64,000 nt of DNA from NCBI GenBank assembly GCA_014904985.1, contig MU128957.1, positions 233,213 to 297,212 on the forward strand. The letters are read 5' to 3'. The DNA comes from Hydnum rufescens UP504 (Eukaryota; Basidiomycota; Agaricomycetes; Cantharellales; Hydnaceae). Shown here piece after piece: positions 12,816-23,345 of this stretch (the stretch's first letter is position 1; each line of letters begins with the position of its first letter). A program made the position numbers and the translations under genes. The notes under the pieces are model-generated. The model saw only the letters and a program-made list of their open reading frames with translations, searched no databases and was not told where the DNA came from.

Positions 12816-12919
12816 GCTTCACAGTCGTGTGTGTTACATTTTGCACTCCGAGGATCCGGCCCAATTGGCCCGGACCCCTAATCCCACTTAGCTGTGACCA
12901 GGGCGAGCAATTATCTAAC
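12816..12919 (+). repeat. Ngaro terminal repeat B2
   Basis: Right end of the retroelement; same length as B1 (104 bp). MITE sequence resumes at 12920. Confidence 0.9.
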
Positions 12920-13214
12920 AGCTCTATCGTGAAACCCCCTATTATTATAGTAATAATGGTAATAATGGGCAAAAATGGCCGAAAATGGGCAATAACTTGA
13001 TACAAAAACACACCATGAAGTGAGCTGGAATGACCCAAGGCAGGAAGCAATGGGTAAAATGGGCTAAATAGCTATGAACCACAAGATCCTGCAGGATTCT
13101 GGACACAGCAAGACACATCATTATGCATCATCATGCGTTATCACAAGAATTATACACACAAAGCCATTTTAACACCCGATTATGGTATATTACATAATAT
13201 GGATTTTTCCGACA

Positions 13215-13765
13215 TAATGGAACTGTACATCTGGGATTCCAGGTCATACTTCCCTTTGTAGGCCTTCCACAATGATTATTCTGTTGCACATCTCCATCGA
13301 ACTCAGTTCCACTATGTCTACCGGCTGGGGCCTATGAAACCGAAATGTACCTGACACCTAAGTAGCCCTATTGTTCTCTTAAGAGCAATACTCCTCTAGG
13401 TCGTGCTGTTCTGCAATAATGCCTCCGCTTGGGACCTTCCACTGTGGATCCTGCTGGATCAAGGCCTTCATGTGCCATGAGCCAGAGGGTGCACTCATAT
13501 TTCTGGCGCAACTGTTCGAACCACGGCCTGTCGAGCTTTGCAATTGAAGCCCCATTCCGGATCCTCTGGAAATCCTACAATCGAGATTCTCGCGCTTCTG
13601 TAAGCTAATCGTACGCATTAGGACACTCCTGTGTCCTGTGACCGAACGGTGAGGGTCAATGCCACATATGGGGAGATGGAGTGGAATCTGAAGTTGTATG
13701 TACATTGGCCCTTTGTTGATGATTTCATGATCACAATCCTCACTCTTTCCCTCTGAGCACTCTAG
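13215..13765 (+). repeat. R1 repeat, copy c, right part
   Basis: Continues copy c after the MITE and parallels 1844-2460, including the shared stretch GCCCCATTCCGGATCCTCTG near 13550 and 2235. No ORF of note. Confidence 0.65.
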
Positions 13766-14550
13766 CTAGGTTCATCCAACTCTATACTCTATACTAATCG
13801 GTTCATTCTCATACCCACTCAGACATATTCTATTATTTTCAATGGACTCAGCAGACCATATGGCGTCCATCTATTGCTCCTGCAAACTGTTGAAGTTGGA
13901 ATCGAGTGCCAATACAAGGGCCTGTCTCTCTTTTCCTCGCTGTGGTCACTGTATGCAAATTTCGCATAAATTTCTCGGCCAGCAAGTGGCGCTTAGATCG
14001 CCCAAGCCATGATAACTGGGGAAGTGAGCCTAGAGTCTAGCTTTCCACCTCTGCATTCAGCAAGAGAAGGGACACAAGTCCTAAGAGAGCAGTCAGGATT
14101 ACATTCGCCCTAACCACCCAGCACTCTAGTTTACCCTCTTGGAGGCTCATCAGTATCCATCCTGAAGGCCAAAATAAAGAATTCAGACATTTGATCTGGA
14201 TACTCCTCATCAATGCTGTATATAGGTAAGGCAGAGTGAATCTCAAAGACATCAAAATCATTCAGTTGTCCTGATCATTCATTGTGTGACTCAAGTGAAC
14301 ACACACAATATAGTGTTGCCAACCCTTGTTCATCCATGGATTTCTTCATCATGTGCATCCCCATATGGCATCTCACCTGAGGCAATCACATGTCAGTAGC
14401 TAGTTAGCTAGGTAATTCCCTATAGGCACATCTTAGCTAAATAGCTCTAATATACATGAGTTTCCCTGGGTTACTCTTGCTTTTGGGCTTGGAAAATTGG
14501 GCTCACTGGGGCTTATTTTTTAGCCCTGGGTCCACCCAAAAAATCCTGGG
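13766..14550. other. no recognisable feature
   Basis: Transition between the R1 repeat and the LTR-like units. Only short ORFs without motifs, moderate CpG. I see no repeats with the rest of the window. Confidence 0.4.
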
Positions 14551-14734
14551 GGTTCTGTCAGGGCGACACTGCCGTCGAAGCCACAAACAGAAAGAGGAAA
14601 GAGATTAATTAACCACATGCTATCGCAGTGGGAATCCTGAGTATACACCACACAACAAGGGACACACAAGTCTCGCACCTATTGCAGTGGGAATCCTGAG
14701 AGATCGAAACTGGTGATCCCCCAACTGCAAAGGG

Positions 14735-14743
14735 CTATAAATA
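14735..14743 (+). promoter_or_regulatory. TATA-like box of the LTR unit
   Basis: CTATAAATA lies about 180 bp into the unit, a usual place for an LTR promoter. Confidence 0.4.
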
Positions 14744-14948
14744 CTATTTCCTGCACACAGCCTCCAACCTTCCAGAGCCTTCCGCCATCTTCCATAACCT
14801 TCCGGATCCTCCTAGAATGCCGGCTCCAAAGCCCATCAGTCAGCCTCCACAGCCACCATCACTAAGCCTCACTAAGCTGACACAGCTGTGTTACGAATCC
14901 TGTGCGCACCTCCACATGGCTATGCCCCAACTTCCATATGTATCCCCC

Positions 14949-15326
14949 TTAGCATATGTACTTCCAAGGCAGTGTACGCCTGGGTACTCCAAAGGTGTCC
15001 AAAGTGTCAAATGACCGTAATGACGTGGATGGAGTATGGATTGGGACAGGTGATGTGGATTCAGGGACTGGGGGTAGAGGAGGAGGAGGGGGAGTCTGGA
15101 TTGGCAACTCCATGGACTCACGTGGGGAGCGAGGGAACGACAGGTGCTGACAAGGGCGCCAATGCTGCCACTGGTTGACTACCCAGCCCATAGCCCGCTG
15201 GCCGAGGCCTGATAGAACAAGGGCAATAATAATAAGAGAAATGCCAATAATGGCAAGGATGACAATAACCCCCGTAGTGAATGGAGGGAGAGAGGAGACA
15301 AGAGCATTTGAGGAAGTAGGCGCCAT
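14949..15326 (-). CDS. small membrane-type ORF antisense to the LTR
   Basis: 125 aa. One clear hydrophobic stretch of about 22 residues (around VIVILAIIGISLIIIALVL, residues 19-38) follows a short polar N-terminus, and the C-terminal half has a run of prolines. It would be a single-pass membrane protein if made. It lies wholly inside the LTR-like unit and runs against its promoter direction. I know no family for it, and chance is possible. Confidence 0.25.
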   Translation of the reverse strand: MAPTSSNALVSSLPPFTTGVIVILAIIGISLIIIALVLSGLGQRAMGWVVNQWQHWRPCQHLSFPRSPRESMELPIQTPPPPPLPPVPESTSPVPIHTPSTSLRSFDTLDTFGVPRRTLPWKYIC

Positions 15327-15565
15327 ATGATAGAGTCGATGAAGAATGATACTCTGACGGGTAAGTCCTTAGGCAGAAGCAAATGTCAATTTGATCCTGA
15401 CAGGTTCAGGGGCAGTAGCCCCCAAGAAGCTCTGGGCTCACCAGGTCTGGGTAAGCCCAAAGTGGCCTCAGGAAGCCCCAATCTAGCTCACTGAGGTTCA
15501 CTCACACCTCAAGTCACCTGCCATTGGTGATCCTGCACCTCCAACAAGACTCTGTTGTCCAACCC

Positions 15566-16222
15566 TGTCAGGGCCATGCTGTGATGAGGGCACCAAGCAA
15601 ATATAAACACAAATAATTCCAGCTAAGTCTGGTGTAAGTCCGGCTAAGTCCACAAGAATCCAGGCAAGAAGGAGATAAGGAGGTTAGAGATGTCAGAGGA
15701 GCAGTCCAGCAGCCTGGAAGGGACTAGGCAGAAATGAGCACAGTGGTCCTTAAGCTCATGGAATCGACTGGAAAATACTTGGAGCTGTAGTCTGGAGTAA
15801 CAGTGGAAATCCTGAGATTATGTAATATGAACAAGGAATACAAGAAGGCTGACCTGTAGTCTGGAGTAACAGCAGAAATCCTGAGAGACCAAAGCTGAGG
15901 TCTCTGGACTTCACTGCCAGACTACTTATACATGATTGCTATACTATGGGGGAGTGATTGCTAAACAGGAGATGGTTACAGGGGGGCAGGAACAGGAACA
16001 TGGGCAGGGGGAAAGTGGACAGGAACAGGAACACATGGGAGCATACTGGAAGCAACAGGAAATGAAAAGGAAATTAAATTAAATTGGAAGCAAACCAAAC
16101 TTGGGGGAAGCAGGGGTGGAGTGGAACAGACAGAGGGAGGGGAGTTCTGGAATAGACCAGAGTGTATCGGAGTTGGCAGGAGTTGACTGGAGGAGATCAG
16201 AAAAAGGGGTGGAACCCTGACA
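15566..16222 (+). mobile_element. second solo LTR of the same family, TSD AACCC
   Basis: Begins TGTCAGGG and ends CCCTGACA. AACCC precedes it (15561-15565) and AACCC overlaps its last base (16222-16226), so the 5-bp duplication has a one-base ambiguity. Motifs close to CAGTGGAAATCCTGAG occur twice (near 15810 and 15870), as in the unit at 14556. CpG is almost absent, so this copy is older than its neighbour. Confidence 0.65.
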
Positions 16223-16903
16223 ACCCCTACTGCTAATTCTTTGAACTGGGTGCTTGTCTCTCTGTCCAGGTCTGTGCACAGCCATCATTTTCATATTCAT
16301 CTGAGAAGTGAGTGAGAAGTTGAATGGGATGGGGACCTGGACTGACTGAAGACTTTTACTTCACTGCCACTGTGACTACTATTGGCACATGACATCATCT
16401 GGTTGTTCAAGGCAATATTCACCACTATGGTAATCACAGTTTCCTCTAGTCTACATATTACTAGCTAAGTAAACTTGAAGGTGCACCTCCGACCAACACA
16501 CTTTGCTTACTTCTGCCATTGAAACAAGGTTCAGCTTCACACTCCTTTGCTCTCTTCTGCTCAATATATTGTCAAGGCCTTACAATCTCATGTACTACAC
16601 AAGCTATTTTCCATGGTCAGAGATAGCTGGTGTTGTCTTTGTTTGATGGTCCAGTACCACAATGTCTGGTGATCCTGGGCCAATAGGAGCACTGGCTAGT
16701 GATAAGAAACAGTCAAGGGCACTTGTATGAGCACTTTTCAATTCTCCTTAATTGCAATCCTAACATATTTATGTCTGTAGGGCACATCACCACATCAGGG
16801 TCCCCATGGAAGCCAGTCAGAGATGTCTAGTGGTGAGACAGCACCCAATGTACATGTTTTCCTGTTCAGTTGGACAAAGCATTGACCTTTTTTTGGTTTT
16901 TAG
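16223..16903. other. no recognisable feature
   Basis: CpG-poor sequence without long ORFs. It ends with a pyrimidine tract and TTTTTAG at 16896-16903, a plausible 3' splice site for the decayed gene that follows. Confidence 0.35.
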
Positions 16904-17798
16904 CACATGCAGGTGCCACAGAAAATCCAAAAAACTCAGAAAGCAGTTGAAAGCACTGAGTACATCCAGGCTGAGGCTGCTCAGGGTTGAGGCAAGGGTT
17001 TGAAGAGTTGAGGGATGTCATCTGCTGCTAGGGTACAGCCCATTCAAACTCATGGGCATGGGCCTGGACACTGACATAAGGACAAACATGGACATGGACA
17101 TGGACTCAAGCACAAATGTGGACTTGAGTACAAACATGGACTTGAGCATGAATGTGGACTTCAGGATGAAAGTAGACATGAGGACAAATGCAGACTGAAG
17201 AACAACCATGGATGCGAGGATGAACACAGACACATGGATGATTGGGAATCCAGGGATGAGCCTGGCCATGGAGACACTTCCCCTGACAACATTCATGATG
17301 GGACCTTGTCTTCTGGCAATGATATTGACATTGACCTGCCAGGGCCACCTACTCAACCTTTATTTCTTTCTGATGGAGGCTCAGTGAGTTTCCCATTATC
17401 TCTTTCCCATTCTATTCTCATGTTACATCTTGTAGGACCCACTCCATCAAAATACTGCCTGACCCCATGATGGTCAGCTCATCACCATTGATTCAGACCC
17501 CCCCAAGTACCAAAAAGCTGATCAACTCTTGATTTTGTATGGAACCTACCTTGGTGGAGAACCTCATAGTGATCAATGGTGCGCAGCATGCCTACAATAC
17601 CTTCAGATTCTACTTGAATGCCTTCCCAACATTGGTGCAATTGCTTCTGAGCATGACTACCTCAGGACCATGGTGCTTACATCATATGAAGAATGGCAAC
17701 AATTCTTTGGAGTCAACAACTTCGATGAGTTTCTTATAACTGATCTCCACTTTGGCCCAGCATTCAAAGACTTTGTGAAGGCAGCCATTGGGGACTGA
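16904..17798 (+). pseudogene. decayed gene with His/Cys-rich hexapeptide repeat
   Basis: One frame can be followed from a probable 3' splice site at 16903 through the repeat at 17068-17236 into DDWESRDEPGHGDTSP and an acidic stretch. It is broken by three TGA codons that would all be CGA before C-to-T change. A 56-nt GT-AG intron (about 17382-17437) fits fungal intron size. The last part reads LYGTYLGGEPHSDQWCAACL and ends FKDFVKAAIGD before TGA at 17796. I do not recognise the family. The gene stops 14 bp before the palindromic element. Its antisense strand also has open stretches, so the strand is likely but not certain. Confidence 0.4.
17068..17236 (+). repeat. 18-bp minisatellite
   Basis: About nine units of 18 bp (one shortened to 12), each starting GAC and close to GACTTGAGCACAAATGTG. 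In the frame of the decayed gene it encodes hexapeptides such as GLKHKC, GLEYKH and GLEHEC, alternating charged residues with His/Cys. The period is a multiple of three, which suggests past selection for coding. Confidence 0.7.
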
Positions 17799-18364
17799 TG
17801 CACTGCTGAAGCCACCTAATGCACCCTCAAAAAGGTACCTCTTAGGTGGGTTCCAGTTGCATTGGCCTTTGACCTAAGAGGTGGTTTTTATATAGGCACA
17901 TCTAGGCAGCATCTAAAGGTGTTCAAAAGATGAAAAATTTCTAAGTCCCTATAATAGGCACACCTATCTGTGCCCACTGCAGGCGCCACTCCCAGGCTTT
18001 TTAACTATTTGATAGGCATTCTGGGGTTGATTTAGGCATGCCTAAATCAGTTGTGTCTAATGATGTCTAGAGCTTAATTATTGACTTTGAATTGAAGAGG
18101 CCTATCCAGGGTTGATTTAGACATGCCTAAATCAGTGATGTCTAGTGATGTGTAGAGTCAGGTGCTGCTCCAGGGGTTTTACAATGACTTGATGGACACC
18201 CTGCAGTTGATTTAGGCATGCCTAAATCAGCTGTGTCTAGTCATGTCTAGAGCTTGCTATATCTCATTAGAGTTTCCTGGTGTGTCCATGAGGGCTTTAG
18301 TATGCAGTGTGTCTACTAGTGGATAAATTAGAACAGGTTGACCATCACCAGGAGGTGTCTAATT

Positions 18365-18458
18365 GTGTGCCTAAGCAAGTCTAAGCATGTCTAGGGGTGT
18401 CTAAGCATGTCTAGGCATGTCTAGGTGTCTAGGCATGTCTAGGCATGTCTAGGCAGGT
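18365..18458 (+). repeat. short tandem repeat, left arm
   Basis: Units near GTCTAGGCAT, about nine copies. The right-arm counterpart (22705-22870) is about 75 bp longer, so the arms differ in copy number. Confidence 0.7.
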
Positions 18459-18565
18459 AACTTGGGACTGAGTTTAGTACAAATATTATGTAATTATTCC
18501 TAAATGGTATCCAGTTACATAATACATGTATCCTATCTTAAAAAAATCCCAAAATGCGGAAATTA

Positions 18566-19546
18566 TTGCAACTTGCAAAACCGAAGGCGCCGGATGAAAA
18601 ACACAAAATTTTGCATCAAAAAGTATTTGGGCGATTACTCCTCCAATTCCTGGCGGTTTGGCTTGCTATCAAGTGAGACGGACTCGCCTTGATCGTCTGC
18701 AAGTGCTTGTACCCTTTGCGTGATAAAATTCAAAGATTTGAGATTTGAGGTTTTCCCCAATTTTATTTCCTTCATAGCTCTTGAACTACTGTGAATTGAG
18801 GAAAATAAACTATATCCCCTGAGAGCTGCCATGCCACTCTAGATGCCTGGAAAAAAAATTCAAGACTGTTGGAGAAAATTTGAGGCTGTGGGTTTCCGAG
18901 GGATACAACACAAATAGTGAAAGCATCTGCCTTGTTTGGGCTTCTAGTGTTGATGCTGTGATGGACAATGAAGTCCATGAACTGGAGGATGCATATATGC
19001 TTGGTGGCTAGGTGGAAACATGCATTGGTTGGCTTTGAGATAGCCATTAATTTTTCCCTTCTGTGGGTATGGGCTCTTTGGATGTCTCACTGAGCTGCCA
19101 GGCAAAGATCATCAAGGAATTACATCCAGAGTGATGTAAGAGTGACAGGTTCAGTGTACAGGAAGTTTTATGGCTTCACTGGCCATGCTATGGTCCTAAA
19201 TTCCGTGCTGAATGGTACACCATCAAAATTCTGAAATTTGCTCCAATTGCCCTGATTTTTTTGGAACACCTAGAGGGACATAACAGCTCTCAGGGGATAT
19301 AGTTTATTTTCCTCAATTCACAGTAGTTCAAGAGCTATGAAGGAAATAAAATTGGGGAAAACCTCAAATCTCAAATCTTTGAATTTTATTACGCAAAGGG
19401 TACAAGCACCTGCGGACGATCGAGGCGAGTCTGTCTCACTTGATAGCAAGCCAAACCGCCAGGAATTGGAGGAGTAATCGCCCAAATACTTTTTAATGCA
19501 AATTTTTGTGTTTTTCATCCGGCGCCTTCGGTTTTGCAAGTTGCAA
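18566..19546. mobile_element. 981-bp MITE with ~285-bp TIRs, TSD TA
   Basis: Begins TTGCAACTTGCAAAACCG and ends with its complement; the inverted repeats extend about 285 bp (to about 18850 and from about 19260). TA flanks both ends (18564-18565, 19547-19548). The opposite arm of the palindrome (near 22600) carries the same sequence with a single TA and no insert, which fixes borders and target site to the base. It has no coding capacity. CpG is retained in its ends (GGCGCCGG) whereas the host arm has almost none, so it entered late. Confidence 0.9.
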
Positions 19547-21039
19547 TAAATGAAGTACATCCAAAGAATATTTAGGCATCCAGCCCAATGGGGGCCCAGG
19601 ACCAGGGGGAGGTGCCTGGGATGGATGGATGGACCCCTGGGGACCCTGATAAAGTGAAAAAATTAGGCCCAGGGCCAATGGTTAATCCCTGAAACAATGA
19701 GGGCAGGAAGAACAGCTCTGGAACCACTGGAAATTGCCAGAATCTAAGCGCTGAGTGGATCAGTCTGAAATTTGGCACATGACTAGAGACTATCTGCCCG
19801 CAAACCATATTAAAATTTCAGCCAAATCCATGGATTAGTTATTGAGATATGAGGCAAACAAGTTTGAATATTGAAAATTGATTTTCTCCTCCCATAGAAT
19901 AGCTGGGGACTTGAAAATTTACAGGGAGCATACACATATACTGTACTAATTATGTGCCAAAAATTATCTTAATCCATCCTGGTTAAGGCAGTGAACTGGA
20001 CAGGGGGTACTAGAACCACCAGAAATTTCCAAAAAAAGAACCACTGTGCAGATCACTCTGAAAATTGGCACGTGATTAGAAGGTCCTTAGGTGAAAATCA
20101 TATCAAAATTTCAGCCATACCCATCCACTAGTTATGGAGTTATGGGCCAAACAAGTTTAAAAATTGAAAATGAATTTACTCCCCCTACAGACAGGATATG
20201 AACTTGAAATTTTACATGGGGTATGGCCATATGATGAACTACATATGTGCCAAAAATCAGCTGTTTTTATTTACTTTTAGGCATCCCACTCCCTTGGCAG
20301 GAAAAATGGGAACAAAACCCTACCATGAATGTGAGCCACTCCACCTCAGGCCTAAACTGGGTGGAATAAGCTTTGATTAGTATGACCCTGACTATATCCA
20401 AAAATAGAATGAATTGGATGTGTGGAAGTGCCCAAAATTGAGGGGGAGGGGGAGGAAGGTCAAAAGGGAATTACATCAAATGTAGAGCTGGGGTGGCTCT
20501 GATATTATACCACTAGTCTAGCACATATATAGGGAGTACACATACCAAATATCAGCCTAACTGGACTCCATTTAGGCACTGCTCCACAGCCCTCCCCCCA
20601 AAACAACAATTTCCCCCCCAGAGTCTTCCATCCATGGAATGGCCCTGAAAATTCACCCTTGGGTCATCCAAATACATTTATAACATCCCCCAAAATTTCA
20701 GATTCATCACTCCAGTGTGAGAGTTTCCATAATATTTTCAAGTTTCACTGACATACCCCCTCCAATTGGGGCACTTCCAGAGCTCCAATGACTCCCATTT
20801 TTTGTAGGCCACACCCGGCCACCATTTGAGGCTCAGGCCCAAAATTTCAGCCTATTCTAAGCACTTTTGACATTGGTCACATGACCAAGATCCTCCCCTC
20901 CCCCTGCTTCACTCAGTGATCCAATCTGTATGAAAGTTGTTGCTATCTGTAGTAGTAGTATGTAACAGTGTATGATTCAAATTTCAGAACATCCCATGCA
21001 ATATTGATTGAGTTATTCAAGAAATATTCTAGATCTATT

Positions 21040-21110
21040 CAATTTGGGGGTTAGAGGGATGGTATGTAGTGAAATTTCACTACATACCATCCCTCTAACC
21101 CCCAAATTGA
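21040..21110. repeat. palindrome centre
   Basis: The symmetry is perfect around 21074/21075 over this stretch and beyond. The centre contains CTACATACC and its complement on either side of GAAATTTC. Confidence 0.9.
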
Positions 21111-22704
21111 ATAGATCTAGAATATTTCTTGAATAACTCAATCAATATTGCATGGGATGTTCTGAAATTTGAATCATACACTGTTACATACTACTACTAC
21201 AGATAGCAACAACTTTCATACAGATTGGATCACTGAGTGAAGCAGGGGGAGGGGAGGATCTTGGTCATGTGACCAATGTCAAAAGTGCTTAGAATAGGCT
21301 GAAATTTTGGGCCTGAGCCTCAAATGGTGGCCGGGTGTGGCCTACAAAAAATGGGAGTCATTGGAGCTCTGGAAGTGCCCCAATTGGAGGGGGTATGTCA
21401 GTGAAACTTGAAAATATTATGGAAACTCTCACACTGGAGTGATGAATCTGAAATTTTGGGGATGTTATAAATGTATTTGGATGACCCAAGGGTGAATTTT
21501 CAGGGCCATTCCATGGATGGAAGACTCTGGGGGGAAATTGTTGTTTTGGGGGGAGGGCTGTGGAGCAGTGCCTAAATGGAGTCCAGTTAGGCTGATATTT
21601 GGTATGTGTACTCCCTATATATGTGCTAGACTAGTGGTATAATATCAGAGCCACCCCAGCTCTACATTTGATGTAATTCCCTTTTGACCTTCCTCCCCCT
21701 CCCCCTCAATTTTGGGCACTTCCACACATCCAATTCATTCTATTTTTGGATATAGTCAGGGTCATACTAATCAAAGCTTATTCCACCCAGTTTAGGCCTG
21801 AGGTGGAGTGGCTCACATTCATGGTAGGGTTTTGTTCCCATTTTTCCTGCCAAGGGAGTGGGATGCCTAAAAGTAAATAAAAACAGCTGATTTTTGGCAC
21901 ATATGTAGTTCATCATATGGCCATACCCCATGTAAAATTTCAAGTTCATATCCTGTCTGTAGGGGGAGTAAATTCATTTTCAATGTTTAAACTTGTTTGG
22001 CCCATAACTCCATAACTAGTGGATGGGTATGGCTGAAATTTTGATATGATTTTCACCTAAGGACCTTCTAATCACGTGCAAATCTTCAGAGCAATCTGCA
22101 CAGTGGTTCTTTTTTGGAAATTTCTGGTGGTTCTGGTACCCCCTGTCCAGTTCACTGCCTTAACCAGGATGGATTGAGATAATTTTTGGCACATAATTAG
22201 TACAGTATATGTGTATGCTCCCTGTAAATTTTCAAGTCCCCAGCTATTCTATGGGAGGAGAAAATCAATTTTCAATATCCAAACTTGTTTGCCTCATATC
22301 TCAATAACTAATCCATGGATTTGGCTGAAATTTTAATATTGTTTGCAGGCAGATAGTCTCTAGTCATGTGCCAAATTTCAGACTGATCTGCTTGGTGCTT
22401 AGATTCCGGCAATTTCTGGTGGTTCCAGAGCTGTTCTTCCTGCCCTCATTGTTTCAGGGATTAACCATTGGCCCTGGGCCTAATTTTTTCACTTTATCAG
22501 GGTCCCCAGGGGTCCATCCATCCATCCCAGGCACCTCCCCGTGGTCCTGGGCCCCCATTGGGCTGGATGCCTAAATATTCTTTGGATGTACTTCATTTAA
22601 TTTCCGCATTTTGGGATTTTTTTAAGATAGGATACATGTATTATGTAACTGGATACCATTTAGGAATAATTACATAATATTTGTACTAAACTCAGTCCCA
22701 AGTT

Positions 22705-22870
22705 ACCTGCCTAGACATGCCTAGACATGCCTAGACACCTAGACATGCCTAGACATGCTTAGACATGCCTAGACACCTAGACATGCCTAGACATGCTTAG
22801 ACATGCCTAGACACCTAGACATGCCCACACAAGCTTAGACACCCCTAGACATGCTTAGACTTGCTTAGGC
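22705..22870 (-). repeat. short tandem repeat, right arm
   Basis: Expanded counterpart of 18365-18458. Units near ATGCCTAGAC, with a higher-order repeat of about 50 bp. Confidence 0.7.
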
Positions 22871-23345
22871 ACACAATTAGACACCTCCTGGTGATGGTCA
22901 ACCTGTTCTAATTTATCCACTAGTAGACACACTGCATACTAAAGCCCTCAACTGCAGGGTGTCCATCAAGTCATTGTAAAACCCCTGGAGCAGCACCTGA
23001 CTCTACACATCACTAGACATCACTGATTTAGGCATGTCTAAATCAACCCTGGATAGGCCTCTTCAATTCAAAGTCAATAATTAAGCTCTAGACATCATTA
23101 GACACAACTGATTTAGGCATGCCTAAATCAACCCCAGAATGCCTATCAAATAGTTAAAAAGCCTGGGAGTGGTGCCTGCAGCAGGCACAGATAGGCACAC
23201 CTATTATAGGGACTTGTAAAATTTTCATCTTTTGAACACCTTTAGACACTGCCTAGATGTGCCTATATAAAAACCACCTCTTAGGTCAAAGGCCAATGCA
23301 ACTGGAACCCACCTAAGGGGTACTTTTTTGAGGGTGCATTAGGTG

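Larger units (their letters stand above)
7634..12919 (+). mobile_element. Ngaro-type (DIRS order) tyrosine-recombinase retrotransposon
   Basis: The order of repeats is A1 (7634-7771), coding region, B1 (12514-12617), A2 (12618-12758), B2 (12816-12919). B1 and B2 are both 104 bp; B1 abuts A2 directly. This is the split direct repeat layout of Ngaro-like elements. The coding region has a Gag-like ORF with zinc-binding cysteines, an RT-RNase H ORF and a tyrosine recombinase, with no DDE integrase or protease visible. There is no target duplication, as expected for recombinase-mediated insertion; it sits inside the MITE. At least five in-frame TGA codons and a recombinase active-site change mean this copy is dead. 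Confidence 0.9.
7472..13214. mobile_element. TA-flanked MITE, split by the Ngaro element
   Basis: Terminal inverted repeats of 26 bp (7472-7497 and 13189-13214) start with TGTCGGAAAAATCC and differ at one base. TA dinucleotides flank both ends (7470-7471, 13215-13216). The uninterrupted R1 copy at 1844-1845 has a single TA at this place, which proves the insertion and the 2-bp duplication. Without the inner retroelement the MITE is about 457 bp and has no coding capacity, so it depended on a TA-targeting transposase such as Tc1/mariner; the superfamily is not settled. Confidence 0.85.
14556..15402 (+). mobile_element. solo LTR or short LTR-derived unit, 5-bp TSD GGTTC
   Basis: Begins TGTCAGG and ends CCTGACA, with exact 5-bp duplications GGTTC at 14551-14555 and 15403-15407. 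A TATA-like CTATAAATA lies at 14735-14743. Two copies of GCAGTGGGAATCCTGAG lie near 14633 and 14687, and related motifs recur in the next unit, so both belong to one family. The 847-bp length fits a long LTR left after recombination. No internal coding region of an LTR element is present. An antisense ORF (14949-15326) is listed separately. Confidence 0.75.
17813..23345. mobile_element. giant palindromic element, no spacer
   Basis: Two inverted arms of about 2.27 kb meet between 21074 and 21075 (GTAGTGAAA/TTTCACTAC) with no spacer. Outer ends read CACCTAATGCACCCTC and its complement. If the ends are taken as ATGCACCC, TA flanks both sides. Each arm has subterminal palindromes of the type TTTAGGCATGCCTAAA (three in the left arm, two in the right) and a TCTAGGCATG short tandem repeat. 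There is no ORF above about 70 aa that belongs to the element. It looks like a fold-back or long-TIR DNA element whose interior has been lost. Both arms are nearly CpG-free yet very similar to each other. Confidence 0.75.

Noticed and set aside
14313..14330. Missing hAT terminus (TAGTGTTGCCAAC)
   Set aside because: Resembles the complement of the putative hAT end near 54465, but lies 39 kb away with no 8-bp duplication and no AAGTC repeats beside it.
20198..21949. Identical 60-aa ORFs in both arms of the palindrome
   Set aside because: They are mirror copies of one short frame without homology or start context; identity follows from the palindrome itself.
17813..23345. Palindrome as a sequencing-adapter artefact
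   Set aside because: The arms differ by a 981-bp insertion with clean duplication, by one subterminal palindrome and by tandem repeat number, which one folded molecule would not show. Read data would still be needed for proof.
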